64,000 nucleotides of DNA from the NCBI GenBank assembly GCA_000442125.1, contig KE546972.1, forward strand, positions 310,001 to 374,000. Reading direction: 5' to 3'. Under the pieces are notes generated by a model. The model was given only the letters and a program-made list of their open reading frames with translations. It had not been told where the DNA came from and did not search any database. Below, in pieces: positions 1 through 13,600 of the stretch; positions within the stretch are counted from its first letter, which is position 1, and each line of letters starts with the position of its first letter. The DNA comes from Opeltia flavorubescens. Its lineage: Eukaryota > Ascomycota > Lecanoromycetes > Teloschistales > Teloschistaceae. Position numbers and translations under genes: made by a program.

Positions 1-29
1 TCATTTGACATTTCGCTTATGTTGGCATA

Positions 30-1412
30 TTACTGAGTGTAGCAAACAACATGCGGCTTCTCAAGGATCACACGCTCCTCGCCTGAGCTACCTGAAATCT
101 TCTCTAATCCACCAAAGATTATCATCAAGATGCGCGAACCCACGAGACTTGGCCGCCGGGGTCCATCGACCACCTGGCAGTTAATCTCTGCTTCAACTGC
201 ACCTGTGACAGGAGTGTCGTCTCTAAATCTCAGTATCTTGAAAGTTGCTCCTTTGTTCCCTCTTAAAAGTATCGAGAGATCATATGCTTTGTCGCAAAGC
301 TCACGCATGGATCTTTCAAGTTGCTCCATGGCACTCCTGGTTGGAGCAGCGATTTGCGGGTCCATGAAGTCGAGGATTTCGCGGCATGTGTCTTTGGGCC
401 GTCTACTCTTTTCCCCCAGTGCGTGTCCACATTCGATGGTGCGACTCCGCCATTCTGCCAGGTCTGCATGGGATACTGAAGCGAGCCAAGTCAGTTGTCA
501 TAGCGTCTTATCCAATGCAGCAACTCACTCTTCTTAGATGATATCAATTCTTTCTCAAACGCCGTTAGATCATCTTCTAACTCTTCGATGCCGAAGCTAT
601 GACCAGAAAGAAGACGATCATTGACGAAGGCGAATATCTTTGCCCGCATCGCAAACCTCTGGAGTGACTCTGATGCGGAGTGTGCGAGGTCATCTCGGAA
701 TAATTTCTGGTCCTCAAAGTATGGATTATTGTGTCTTGACAGTTTGATCTGCCCATGTGCGGAGAAATACTTGTGCACTATTCGCTGGATGAGTTCTCTT
801 AATTCCACAAATTGGCCGTGAATCTTGTCATCGGGAACCTCCGTACTATCGCTGCCACTCTTTATGATGATATTCCGGTACTTGGCGTTCTGCTCAGTGA
901 GCTTTCGAATGCTGGCTTTAGCCTCCAAAGACACCTTTCTGGCGTTATCCCGCTCGTCCTCGAGGCTTTTCTTCTCCGCTTTCAATGTGTCTCGCTCCTC
1001 TTCCAAGATTGAAAATCTTTGACGGACTTCATTCACAGGATTGGAAGCGAACTCCACAAAAGTCTTCACTCCTAGTGGGTCTAACAACGTCCACAGTTCT
1101 TTCATGGCCATCTGCTTGTAACAAGAAGTCAGTTCTCTACAAACTCCACGCTTCATGAAGCATTCGACATATAGGTCTCACATCATTGTTGCCTGATGCC
1201 TGGGCAGCCTCTGGGCGAGCGCCAAACCCATTTTCATGCAATGCGCGCTCAATAACAGAGTGATGTTCGGTCAATTTAGTGATTAGCGATTCGTGCAGTC
1301 TGTCTAGACTTTGTTCGAAATATTCCCTCCCGATGGCATGCTGGGCTTGCCAGTCAAAAGAAACCACCGAACGGCTTCTTGGCGGAATCACTGGTGCATC
1401 CTCGTGGTTCAT
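30..1412 (-). CDS. Coiled-coil protein of unknown function, three exons
   Basis: I do not recognise the family. Three exons join in frame: 1412-1182, 1114-529 and 475-30, with introns of 67 and 53 nt bounded by GTGAGA/AG and GTGAGT/AG. The product is about 420 aa. Its middle third is highly charged and heptad-like (runs of E, K, R around ILEEERDTLKAEKKSLEDER), so a coiled coil is likely. There is no signal peptide or membrane segment. The C-terminal part is more hydrophobic and may be a small globular domain. The stop lies 30 nt from the window edge. The gene is divergent from the Hsp70-like gene across about 0.7 kb. The gene model is well supported by frame continuity; the function is unknown. 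Confidence 0.6.
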
Positions 1413-2138
1413 ATTGAACGAGTGTCTTATGTCAGAAATTCCTCATATAATTGCGACAGGTCGATGTTTCTACAAAGCTGTGGTTCTGAATGTTTTTCAA
1501 GGCTGAGAGCGGAAAGATTCGGTAATAAATTATTTTCTGATGTGCCTGAAATCAACAGTGTCTGGATCAAGAAAGGCTTTCGGCAAGATTCTTACTTGGG
1601 TATCACCGTGCATAGTGGAGGGTCAGCCACATGCAAGTTGTCGTGGTGTTCTGACCAATGAGCATAAAGCGGTCAAAGTCCTCAATGCGCAATTTCGTCC
1701 AAATATATGTCTGATGCAATTTGGTGGATTCCGGACCCATAATCTACAGCCTCAGCCTTTCTGCAACCACCCACATAGCCAATCAGGACGTTTCCCAGGC
1801 GCCTGGGGTAGCAGATGTAGCCCCCATCTTCGGCAAGGCTGCGAGGCTCGCGAGGCTGCGATCAGCATTTCGGACAGACCGTTCCCCTAATCATGATGAA
1901 TTTGCAGTCGTACAAGTCCTGCTCGCTGCCGGCTTACGGGACCGAGTCTAATTCATGCTTTACAAGACACACATATATATCGGGCTACCAAATTGCCTCC
2001 TAGCCTACCCAGTCCTTCCATACATTTGCGTTTGACTACCCAGGAAGGACCTCTAAGGCTCTCGTCTACTTCACCGTCGTTGGTCATCATTGTCTTAATC
2101 ATCTCCGCCTTGAGCTTTTTCATATAATTTCAGGTACC
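1413..2138. other. Divergent intergenic region, possible shared promoter
   Basis: This stretch separates two genes transcribed away from each other. It has open frames on the plus strand, but none resembles a known protein or keeps coding character. The 3' half, just before the Hsp70-like start, is pyrimidine-rich, as fungal core promoters often are. I see no clear TATA box or heat-shock element array. Confidence 0.4.
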
Positions 2139-4396
2139 ATGGACTCCAATTCTGAGCGGAATATGGCCGGGCTGGACGCTGACCTCGACTCCCTGCAAAT
2201 CCATGAATCTGACGATCAGTTGATCATTGCGTTGGACTTTGGGACTACCTTTAGGTGAGCCAGCAGAGCGTCATGTAAAGATGATGCTGATTTAGAAAAG
2301 TGGAATTGCATACGCTTTCACCAATGCTAATAAACCCGAGCCAACTTCCATCCTTGACTGGCCTGGTAAGCTTTGAAGGTCAACAATAATTTACAGAGGA
2401 CGCTGACGAGCATTCAAGGTCTCGAGGGTTTCAAACAACCAAAAGTTCCTACTGTCCTCAGCTATGACCCCAATAATAAAAGGCAATTCGCTTGGGGTGC
2501 ACAAAAACACAAGCATGCGAAGATCGAAGGAATGAAATTGCTTCTTGATCCAGGTCAAGAGACTCCGCTCTACATTCCGGAAACCAACACCGTGGCCGAG
2601 CTGAAGAAACTCGGGAAGCCTGCGACAGAAGTCGTCACGGACTACATTACATCTATTTACGCCCACGCATTAAACAGGATCGAGTCCAAAGTTCCGGCAG
2701 AATATCTGAAGATGTGTCAGAAGAAATTCGTTGTAACGGTTCCTGCGGTCTGGTCTCAGAAAGCAATGGACGCTACACGTGCAGTAGGTCATTCCGGACA
2801 CTATTCGTGACTTGCGCTCATCAGTCACAGGCTGCGAAACATGCAGGCATACATCCGATCTCGTTGATCAAAGAGCCTGAAGCCGCTGCCTTGTACACCT
2901 TGCACATGCTCCAAGACAAAGCGTTGGCGGTAAGTATGCATCTTACTTTTCTGTTCTTCTCACTGACATGAGAGAATTGTAGGTCGGAGATGCATTTGTG
3001 CTTTGTGATGCAGGAGGAGGCACCGTTGATCTCATCTCCTACGAGATCCTATCACTCAGTCCGAGGTTGGAGCTGAAGGAACTCGTAACAGGAAAAGGTC
3101 TGTTATCTTCTACTATGTTATCTTTGCTCCCAAGAACTTTTGCTGACAGCTTCATGCTAGGTGGAATGGCCGGGTCCCTTGGCCTTAACAAACGATTCGC
3201 CCAAGCGGTCAAAGAAGTCGTTGGAGAGGATCAATACTTCTACCTACGAAAAGAGAAGGGCTTTGAACAGGCTATGAACCAGTTTGACAAGCAGATTAAG
3301 ACTGCCTTCAGAGGGGATCTTGACGAGGATTACTATGTTAACTTCCCCATGGCAAAGCTTGCCGATGACCCGTCATACCGATTGTCAGCCAATTGCTGGA
3401 ACATGAAAGGGTACGTATAAAAGCATTTCCAAGATGATACCTGTGCTGATGTCAGTAGGAGCGATGTCAAGAAGATCTTTCAGCCCCTGATTACCGACAT
3501 TGAGCGAATGGTGATGGACCAAGTCAATCTCGTCATGGTCAAAAGACTAAGCGAAGGACACCCCAAGGCCAATGAAATCAAGGTTCGGCCTATCCCTGCC
3601 TTAGCACGATGAAAGCTAAGCACGAGCGAACCTAGGCAATCTTCCTCGTCGGAGGATTCGGATCAAGCGAGTACCTCAAACAGTGTCTACAATCATCACA
3701 CTCGAATATACAGATCATTCAACCCAATGACGCCTGGTCTGCAATCGTCAAGTAAGATCGGACAAAGATATAAAACAAGCTCTTCTAACTAAAATTCGTC
3801 AGGGGTGCGGTGCTGAGCCAATTGCCACAAGAAGCAGCAATAACGTCGACGGTCGCCACCAAGCACTACGGAGTTTCCGCGAGTGCCGTCTACAACGAAT
3901 CAGAAGACAGCGGTCAACCCACCACGATCCATCGTTTCGACGGAAAGAGAAGGGTCCACAAGGTAAGTCATGTCACCGTAGCACCCAAATCTCAAAGTCC
4001 ATCTACTTACCAAAATTAAAACGAAAATAGATGACATGGTACATCCACCGCGGCGAAGACATGCACCGCGACCAAAAAATCCTCTTCCCCTTCTACCGCA
4101 GCTTCCCCTCCGACTACTCCCCTTCCAACCTAATCTTCCAAGACAACCTCCTGGAATGTTCCCTCGACCAGGCAGTCAAGTATCCCATGGAGGGGATCAC
4201 ACCCGTAAATTGCAAACTAACGGCTGACCTGACGGGCGTGAGTGAAAGTCATTTTCAGCATAAGGTTGGCCCGAACGGGGTCCCGTATTTTGATATCCAT
4301 TATGATCTGGTGATTACGATGAAGACTGCGATTATGAAGTTTTCGTTGGAGATTGAGGGGGAGGAGATGGGGTGTGTGCAGGCTAGTTATGATTGA
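2139..4396 (+). CDS. Divergent Hsp70-type (HSPA12-like) ATPase
   Basis: This is an actin-fold ATPase of the Hsp70 superfamily, of the divergent type common in filamentous fungi and resembling animal HSPA12. The first exons give the phosphate-1 motif LDFGTTFSGIAYAF, which becomes continuous only after removing the intron 2255-2300. A second intron (2366-2418) restores WPGLEGFKQPKVPTV. Later segments show KEPEAAAL, the phosphate-2 motif LCDAGGGTVDL (2998 onward) and the adenosine motif FLVGGFGSSEYL (near 3650). The C-terminus is short and lacks a canonical Hsp70 substrate-binding domain and EEVD end, so it is probably not a general folding chaperone. At least seven small introns are present. 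The client or role is unknown; such genes are often expanded in fungi. Confidence 0.88.
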
Positions 4397-4843
4397 TTCA
4401 TTCATTTATTGGATTGGGTTATTGAGGGGCTTTCTGCCAAATGGGAGGTTGGGTTGGGGGATTATCATGGATAGATTGTTGGGTAATGGCGTTGAAAACA
4501 GAAATGTATATGGTAATAACGGGGAAATAAAGGCAGGGATAGATTTCGGGGTGTATAGAGGACATTATTCCGGATTAATATTGGATGCTCAAAATCCACT
4601 AATCATTTTCGTTCCAGGAAGGTAGAATTCATCAATGTGCGTCATTGCATGTTCCCGATACGGAGCTTCAGGGATTGGTAAGGCGACAAATTCGCGGGAT
4701 CAAAAAAGCATCGTCATCGTACATGACTCGGACGAGGCTGAACCGTCTATCGAAGTCGACACCTTTCAATCTTCTTGATAATTATAGTAGGTTTGAAATC
4801 AAGACGATTGGCTCGTGTGAAATACAGTTGTAGGAATTCGAAG
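4397..4843. other. Intergenic, nothing recognised
   Basis: The first 100 nt continue the G/T-rich, C-poor composition of the end of the Hsp70-like gene. Short open frames are present but have no recognisable content. Confidence 0.4.
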
Positions 4844-7022
4844 ATGAGCTCCATTCTCTTTGGGAACGGTACTGATATGGTACATTGGAAACCAAATCCC
4901 AGCACGCGCGGCACGTTCGATATCTTGACAACATGCATCATCACCTTACTGCTTTGTGTTTGGACCGCCGTTCATCTAAACATATCGCCTCCTGGAAGCT
5001 TTTGGGAGCCGAGATTTCGGAAGGTTGGATGGTTGGTAATAGCCTTGCTTGCACCTGAGCTGATAGCTTACACTGCTTGGTATTCCATGACACTGTCTAC
5101 AATCTTTAATGTTCTCACGCGCTGTGTGGAAGACTAATTACTTCTAGGTACCAGAGGCAACAAGCTCTGTCCATTGCACAAGAGGTCAACAAGATTTACG
5201 GTCTCCCGAATCCTCCTTCGTGGCAAGAAAAAACATTGAGGGTCACGAGATCCATAGGAGATGGCTGTATGAAGATGAAAAGGATGTTCTCGAAGCAAGG
5301 CTACCACTTAGCACGCGTACGACAGCTTTTTCCAGCGTAAAGAAGTATGGAGGTTGATTGAACCACTGATTTTATCACAGCAACCAACGCTCGAATCGCA
5401 GAAAGTCAACTCGTCTGTAGATCGTCATCCATGGACTATCGTGCATGGCTTCTACGCTAATATGGGTGGATTCGCCATTCTCATTCCTAGCAATCTGCCT
5501 CCACAGAAGAAATTTCTACCCACTGATAAAGATCAGATGTGGTTCATTACTAATGTAGGATTACGGTCCTTGCTAGATGAAGAGGGCCCCGGCCGGGACG
5601 AATTCTCAAATCTTTCAGAAGATGAAATCAAATCAAAGAGCAAAGCTAATAGCCTTGCTAAGACCTTGGTCTGCATTCAGGCATTATGGTTCATTTTGCA
5701 ATGCTTAACGCGTGGTAAGTAACGAGAGAGTCGCTAGCTATATCACTATACTTAATCCATTCTCGATGACGTTCAGCAATTTATTCTGATTATTTTAACA
5801 GTTGCACAACGCATCCCCATCTCTTTGCTGGAGCTTAATACCTGTGCTCACGCTATATGTGCTTTGTTGATATACCTTTTGTGGTGGGAGAAGCCTTTCG
5901 AAGTCGACCTCCCTACCATTGTCCACAATGATGCCCTTTGGAATGCTTGTGCCTGGAGGTGGATGACAAAGTACAGTTCACCCACGGTCGAAAAATTTCT
6001 ACACGAGTGGCACACCGCGCTTAAGACCCATCCAAATTATGGCGGCTTATCAAAGGTAGCGTTCCCTTCTCAGGGAGGTCAATAAATCTTGCTCTTGAAG
6101 GCCTAAGCTGATACGCTGTCTTCAGCGGCAAAAGCTCTATGTCAATAGAATCTTACGTCGTCAGAGAGGGTCTCTGAGCTTAGAGTGTTCTTTCATCCAT
6201 GATTTCGACTTGATTAGCCCAATCAGGACGGTTCCTGAGACCGGTGAATCCACAATACTAGCCACTGGGCAGAATCTGGTCAGCACACCATTCAGGCTCC
6301 GTAGCCTCAGTGAGCAGCTCAACGAGATCAGTGTTCGCTCCACTCGCTTTCCATTAGTACGAACATCTCAACGATCCAGGGCCTTGCAGCAGATCTTAGC
6401 GACTGATATCTCCAGCCTGAAACTTGTTATGAAGACTGAAGACATTCTTCGATGGAATATGGCCTGGAAAGCCATTCAATGGTGTAAGACATCCCGTGTA
6501 AAACACGTCGGAATAAGCTCGTGGGAAGCTGCTGAACATCTCACCTCACTCCTCATCGAGAGATGTGGAGATACACCTGGCAGAGATACAACGCACTCAC
6601 ATCACCCTTCCAAAATTCTGGCCAAGATCTTAACCCCCACCATGACCATCGGGTTCAGTATCGCAACGTTGGTCTATGGTGGTATTCATTTATTGGCATG
6701 GCACGCGAATTTCCATCTTCCCGTCGAACAATCTCTGTGGCGACTCTCTGCGGCCGCGGTGGCCGGTGGTCTTCCACTCATTTACCTCCTCTCCCAAACG
6801 AGGATCATTGTGCATAAGTGGCCCACTCTGGGTCTGGGTATCTTAAGAGTCGCTGGATTTTACCTTGAGTTTACCATTAGTATCTCACTGATTTTGGTTC
6901 CCATCGCTTACGTTCTAGCTCGGGCATACCTGGTCGTCGAGTGTTTCATTAACATTACACATCTTCCGGCTGGCGTCTACGATGTTCCGAATTGGTCGGC
7001 TTACTTCCCGCATGTTACTTAG
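4844..7022 (+). CDS. Large multi-pass membrane protein, ascomycete-specific family
   Basis: This belongs to a large family of uncharacterised fungal integral membrane proteins. The N-terminal helix pair around LTTCIITLLLCVWTAVHLN and GWLVIALLAPELIAYTAW is the family hallmark. After the intron 5080-5147 the frame continues AWYQRQQALSIAQEV. A central hydrophilic segment follows (HPWTIVHGFYANMGGF), then SKANSLAKTLVCIQALWF near 5650-5710 and a further exon with helices near 5820-5890. The last exon (about 6140-7022) holds the conserved C-terminal end: YGGIHLLAWHANF, several helices, then AYLVVECFINITHLPAGVY. Function is unknown in the family; expansion and polymorphism in fungi suggest a surface or signalling role, which is inference. 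The start ATG was chosen because it lies just before the conserved helix. Internal splice sites near 5270-5400 are uncertain. Confidence 0.75.
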
Positions 7023-8223
7023 TACCTCTTATTGGGACAATGGAGGACGTTTCACACTGTATAATCTAGAAAGCAAGTGGGGACTATTTACGTTTCTATA
7101 GGCTATATTAAACGCTCGGAAAATCAGATTTTACCATAACATACGTCATCGAATGGCATCAACGCTGCAACAATTGGTGTGCCTGAAGTACAATAACTTG
7201 GAGGCGGAAATTGTTTGATCCTACAATTCAACGGTCAATAACACGTTTCTTACTGTATGACAATAAGCTATATATACGCCAAGGCTTGCTCCACTCTATA
7301 GTCCAGGATAATTCTCACAGCAAAGAATCATTTATACGTGCAATATAGCTTAAATAACCGACTTCCAATAACATCCATATCAAAGTTGATCGTGGCAAAA
7401 GAATATCTTAACCTAAACTAATCGTACCTTCCCGGACCAACCTTAATCATCCACGAATGACGCAATGATGAGCAAGTGGACTGCAGACTTTTAGTTTACC
7501 GAAGTAGCTCTCACGATATCCCGTGACCAGACCTGAACAAAGGCGGCACAGCGCTGCGTTGGTAATCTACGCAAGCCGACCGTAATCGGCTATAATCGAC
7601 CACCTCGAGGTAGCCGAACAATAAAGTGTCTCCCATATGGACATCAGCTATACCTGCACAAAGGCAATACATGTCGCTTTTAGAGCATTATCCAGCCAAG
7701 CTTCCCTAGCCGCTATATAAAAGATCAAATTCTCAATACAAGAGTCAGGAATTTCTCAAAGTCGAACTATAATGCTTGCAGTGGTTGAACATAATCAAAG
7801 GGCGATAGTTATTGCTCTCTGCCTTCACTTTTGTTTAGAAAATATGTGGTTTCTATATATATATATACCAAGTTCTGGACTCTTTATTCTATTCACGTCA
7901 GGATTCTGCGAAAAAAGAGAAACCCGCATTCGATGGAGTGTATGTCTATGAATCACTCATCACGGGAAGAAATTTTGTTCTATGGAGATACAAACAGATC
8001 ATGTAATTGATTTTAATGTAATTTAATGTAGGAATCACAATGGCTTCTATATAAGTACGCGTTATGCGATTTTGGACGCACAAGATCGGAAAGATCCGAT
8101 ATTAAAAGACATTTGTACCATAAACGCAACTGTTCAGACACCTCACCCAGGGATGAGTCACAGAAACAGCACGCATCAAGTCTGGTTCGCCTAAAACTTG
8201 TCAGAAACCATTAGGGTGCCATA
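7023..8223. other. AT-rich intergenic region between two convergent genes
   Basis: This 1.2 kb stretch is AT-rich and lacks long open frames. It holds a short TA microsatellite at about 7855-7868 and a repeated ATTTTAATGTAATTTAATGTAGG-like motif near 8010. No gene, tRNA or repeat family is recognised. Confidence 0.45.
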
Positions 8224-10155
8224 CTATTTCTGTCTCCACGCCGTCCCTCTGAAATAGTCGACGCCGAAAAAACCAATGGCTGCAAAGCAAAGACCACCCA
8301 AGGAGGTGAAAGTCCAACCAATGCCTATGGAATCTATAATGTCTTGGAGGAATGAGACTGCAATGGCTGCTAGAGCGCAGCGTACAATGTTACTGGAAGC
8401 CTGCGCAGCAGCTGGGGTCCGGTAATTCTTGTCGACGAGTAGGGTATTATAAACCTTGATAGAAAAAAATTTGCAGAGGTCAGTTCTTGCAATGCTGTTT
8501 TCGGTCCCTCCGTTTTTTTTGGTAGCCCCTCCATTAATGCCGGGTACGTCGAGAGGAAAAACATATGGGGAAAAACTTACACTGAATTCAAGTTGCATGC
8601 ACAATCCAGCGATTAACTGCAGGCAGAGGGAAATTGAAATGTGCTGGAAAAGATTTTGTTAGTTTTTTTCTCGGACGGATGGATGATACTTGTCAGAAGT
8701 TATTTCATTAGGATATTCCAGACCTGATGCCGTTCAAGTACCCATCCAAAAGCCGTGACGGAGCAAGCAGTCACGAGCATGGGTACCCATATGACACGTA
8801 GCCGCGCTTTCTCGATGGGAAAATCGTCCAAATCATCACCTGCGATCCTGTCGGTCGATAGTCCCTTCTTGGACCTGAAATCTCGATAAGCCTTGTCGAT
8901 CAATTTGCCAGAAAAGAAAGTTGAAAGGACTCCACCGAGTCCAAAGGGAAGATAGGTCAAGCCCACCTGCCACTGATTGAGTCCGTAGATATCAATGAGT
9001 AAGACCGACAAGGAGGCATTGATGCATGTATATATGACGTAGAGCAAGCCTGCTGCGACCATGATGATTGCATTATCCTTGCGTGCCAGAATCTTGAGCG
9101 ATTTCAAGGGATTGGGCACTCTCCACTTCACAGCCGCCGAGCTGTCGTCACTCGTTGTCCAATGGCACATGATTTTTGTTAGAGGCAGTCGTAGATACTT
9201 CGACGGTCTCGTTGACCCGTTACCTACTACACTGCGAGAGGTCTCCGGGAGGAAGAATGCCATGAGGGCTAAGCACGTTGCGGCGGCTATGCTCAGGAAC
9301 CAGAAGATCCATTGCCAGCCCGCTGCATAGCTTAGACTTCCTCCTAAGATAGGCCCGATGCTTGGTGCGATTGTAATGCTATAATGTCGATATTCAGTAC
9401 AAACGCTTCTTCGATTTGGAACCAATAACTCGCACGCAAACGATACCATACTAACATAAGAACCCCTCTCTGCAGGCGACGCGACATCCGTGATGACCCC
9501 GTACGCAATCGAGAAAGTCCCTGTTCCCCCCATCAGCGAATCAACGACGGTAGTAACTTACTTTTCCAAAAAAAAAACGCTTGATGCAGGGGATGAGATG
9601 TAGCTCGCTACATCTTCAGAAAACCTCCTCCTCCTTCAGGAATCAGGTAAGAAATCTTTCTTATATTTTCCCCGGGTAAGAGTATAAGTGAGCGTAAAAG
9701 CATAGATCGACATAAATATGTCCACACCAAAACTCTAAACACCCAAATGAATACATACCGGAAATCGCCAACCCCTGCACAACCCTCAACCCAAGCAACC
9801 CCTCATACCCCCCCACCATACATGCGATCGCCACATTCACCCCGACATACAAACCCAGCATCACCCCCAGTACCAGCCTCCGCCCCACCATATCCGCCGC
9901 ATCCCCCGCCAAAGTCGGCGCCACAGTCGCAACGGCCAGGTACGTAGTCACCGTTAAATTAATCTTGTCCACGGAGACGGAAAATTCGGAAGCGAGGCGA
10001 TGGATGGCGGGGTAGTAGATGAAACTCGTGAGGGTGGAGAACCATGCCGCGTAAGAGGCTAGGGCGACTATGAGACGTTTTTCGAGCGGGGTGAAGAGGG
10101 AATATGGGGGGATTGGAAGTGGTGGTGAGGGGGTGGGGTTCGCTTTTGTGGACAT
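8224..10155 (-). CDS. MFS drug:H+ antiporter, DHA1 type (Qdr/Dtr/Aqr-like)
   Basis: This is a plasma-membrane exporter of the 12-TM DHA1 subfamily. The N-terminal exon has TYLAVATVAPTLAGDAADMV followed by GRRLVL, the loop 2-3 signature. TM4 (RVVQGLAISG) is interrupted by an intron, after which GVITDVASPAERGSY follows, the DHA1 loop. A further intron restores FAITIAPSIGPILGG, which is motif C of drug antiporters. The last exons give VYNTLLVD, ASSNIVRCALAAI and GWTFTSLGGLC, typical of yeast Qdr/Aqr1/Dtr1 relatives. There are five exons. The start is the ATG before a proline-rich cytoplasmic tail (MSTKANPTPS); an upstream in-frame extension looks like 5' UTR. Substrates could be weak acids, azoles or secondary metabolites; the sequence does not say which. 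Confidence 0.88.
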
Positions 10156-10637
10156 TTTTGCTTTGTTTGGGGGGGAAGGGAGGGAGGAAAGGGGAGGGTT
10201 GGAGGGAGGATGTTGAAAGGAGGATTTTTGAAAGTGCGGGAGAGCTTTTCTATCTAGCTGGATATATATATACGGGTACTTACCCCAAATATAGTAATGA
10301 AAAGTTGATAACTTCCTAGATAACATTATTCTTTTTCAATACATGCAAAGATTTGGTTTTGACTTTTTTTCCCCGTCGTGTGCAAATAGGCCTGTTACTC
10401 TTCTCATGAGATTGGGCTCGAGATAGAGTTTTTCACGATCTCTATGGCAGACTTAGATGTCATTATGAAGACAGCATTCAATGCCCTTGTAGAACGACAA
10501 AAATTGATACTGTCAGTTCTAGTAATTATATATGCGTGCGTCTAGGACTAAGGATTAAGCTTCTAAGCTGACTGCCCCCATCTCTCTCTTAGCTGGATTA
10601 TATCAATTTTAGCGCAGGATAATCTTACAAACAAACA
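10156..10637. other. Intergenic between MFS 5' end and NLR 3' end
   Basis: The part next to the MFS start is strongly G-rich on the plus strand (pyrimidine-rich on the transporter's sense strand, as in a fungal 5' UTR or promoter). A short TA run lies at 10260-10272. The rest shows nothing recognisable. Confidence 0.4.
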
Positions 10638-13600
10638 TTACACCATAGCTGTACATTTCACAACAGCAATCTCTCCATTCCGCGGACAAAGGAAACTCCT
10701 TTCTTTTCTCCATACCATGCACAATGCAAGACAATCCCTACTTATCCAATCCCTCGGTAACCAAAACAACGGCTTAGCATCATATAGCTTCGTGTCCTTG
10801 AAGCTAGATAATGTCTTGGAGGGTCTCATAGCGTCCGCGGCTTCATGCTGACTATCAGACTCGCTCTCCAAAACGGTAGCCATTGGCAGAGAAGATACCC
10901 TATCTTGGATCGGCATCCGGATAGAGCATACGGAGAAATCTCTTGAGAGGAAAACCAGATTCCCCGAGGGCAGCAGGTCAAGAGCGTGATATATCTGAGA
11001 GGAGAATGAAGCTGGGAGTTCCGTAGCAACGATTGTTGTGAAGCTAGTGCTATTTTCAGGGCGCTCAGCACTTTCAGCCGCAGCTGTAGCACTTGAGGGA
11101 CTGTCAAGGAGAAGCAAGATCTTCTCTTTCGCGCGTTCGAGCTGTACGAACAGATGTTTTCCATCAGCTGTACTGAGAATCTGTCTCACCTCCTCTTGGT
11201 CTTGCAGATGAAATGCCGTGTTCTGGACAAAGGGACGCTCGATTTTGAAGGCTTGATGTAGCCTCAAACTCCAGTCAAAAAATTGGATATCGCTTGGTCC
11301 GATACACAGCATCAGGCTTGGATCCTGAGGGTGGAAAGTCCACCTGCTTCCAGCCATGCCAATGTTCGCCGAGGCGATGATAGAGGTAGATTTTAGTGAC
11401 AAAGTGCACACCGAAGATGAGGAGCAGACCATGAGCTGAGTTGAATCCGAGTGTATGAGTAGTTGCGTGATTGGGCCATCGAGATCTGTTTTCACAAAGT
11501 CTGGAGCCGTCGGGTTCACGCTTTCATCAGGCGTGCTGACAACTGGATCTACGGTCTTGATAAAGACACGTTTGCTAGAGTCTACAAAGCACACGTAACG
11601 CCCGTCATTGTCCCAAATCATTTGCTCAATACTGAGAAAGCCTCTGGACTTGTAAATGGTGGCGACCTTTCCTTTTCCTGTATCGTACAGGTGGACTGCA
11701 CCCTGCTCAGTGCCGGAACAGTATAGAAGACCATTTGGGGAGGTCGCAATGGACGTTACCGAGTCAATCCTTCCGAGGGTACTCTCGGAATGGTTGGACG
11801 TCTGCGCAATGCTTCCGATTTCGCTTTCACCTTCAATATCCTTATTCTGCTGTTCAACGAATTTCAGCAATACATTTGGCTCCCAGACATTTCCATAGTT
11901 GCCCCTCACGTCGTAGAATCGACGGAGATCAGGACTGAATGCCAGGCCAAGTACGTTTCCTTCCGAAGCCAGTTGGTACAGAGTGGTGAAGTCTGTTGTT
12001 GCAAAGACTTTGACAGTCCCTCTTACGTCTCCAGTAATTAAAAGGCTCCCGTCTGTACTCATAGCGAGTCTAGATGCTCCCGCCGCGACTTCCTCTGTCT
12101 CGTCGTCGTATGGACGCCATCTGAAAATCACCCCTTCGATATAGAGACCTATGATCTCTGGCAAATGAGGGTGCCAGGCTGCTTCAATCACTTCACCTCT
12201 GGCGAGCACATCTCTTGTACGCCAACAATGACCGATATGGACTGGTCCGTCGACTTCCCAAGCTGACAACGGATGCCCGCGATAAGCCACGGAAATCAGC
12301 TTTCCTTTCTGATCTAGGGCCATGTGGTTGGGTGAATTTAGGAAATGCCCTTCTAGCTCAGGCTCTTCCAGGTCCGCAACGATACGCCAATCTGGACGAT
12401 CTAAGGTAAGATCAAGGGATATTATCCGTCTATCGTCCGATCCGATGAGAAGAGATTGATCATTACTGAGGAAGAGCATTGCAAGTGGTCGAGGACGTGA
12501 TTGAAGGTTGTCGATGGAGAGCTTGCATTTTCCGGTCCGAGTCTCCCAGATTTTGACTGTGCGATATCCGTACGTAGCGAGCAACGTCGCCGAGCTATTC
12601 GATGCCATAGTGTATAAGCGTTCGCCGTGTTTGATTGGGCTAGCTACCGTTTCTTCGAAATTGGAGGAATCATGGAGTAAAACTGTTCCTGAGGGGACAA
12701 GCGTAGCAATTTGAGCTCCAATGGCGGATATGGATGCTGCGTAGGTACCGAGACCATACGATAATCTTCCGAGCGAGTCATCCCAGTTCTGGCTCGAGAA
12801 TCCGGAGACGACAAGACTTTTATCCCTCAATTTCCCAAATTGCTGATATATTACGGAGTCTGGAGGACAGAACGGAGGGATCAATTTGTAGATAGCTTCT
12901 GGGTTCTGCCGTAAGATTGCTCCGAACTTTCCAGCGATCTTCGTAAAATCTTCAACCCAGCTCTTGGCAAGCTCGCGTTTCATTATGGGTTGCCTCTCAT
13001 TATGTGTATCGTCATTCTGTCTCTGTTTACTCAGGTACTTTGAAAGGTACCTCGATGCCTGGATCAGGACACGAAGCTGATCGGTGCTCGCAAGAACTTG
13101 AATCCATATCAAGACCCAACGGCCTGACAGAAATTTATTCAAAGTCTCGGCTACTTCCCTATCGTCCACCGGGGCTGCTGCGAGATGTACATGCCATGAA
13201 GAAGCTGCATAATTGAAAAACACTGGTTGCTGATTGCTGCTGATCTTTGCACGAACGCCCACAGCCACAAGATATCTCATGCAGCCAAGGAAGGTTTGTT
13301 TATGCGCGGTGTTTCTCTCGATAGGAAAATAACGATTAACACCACTTAAGAGATATTCACGTGCAGTATGGTGTACTACAGCCACGTAGCCGTCTCTATC
13401 AACCACGATGAAGCCGCTACACACTTCTACTATCGATCTTTGGAAGTCCAGTATTCCAAAGGTCTCCTGATTGAGAGCTTGTGAGAGCTCGATTATGGAT
13501 AGTACACGCGAAGTCGTTACAACGGATTGTAGGACTGCAGTTGCCAATGCCTTTTGGGCCGAGTCTGTCTTCTGTGCGACTGACATTGCCATACGATCAT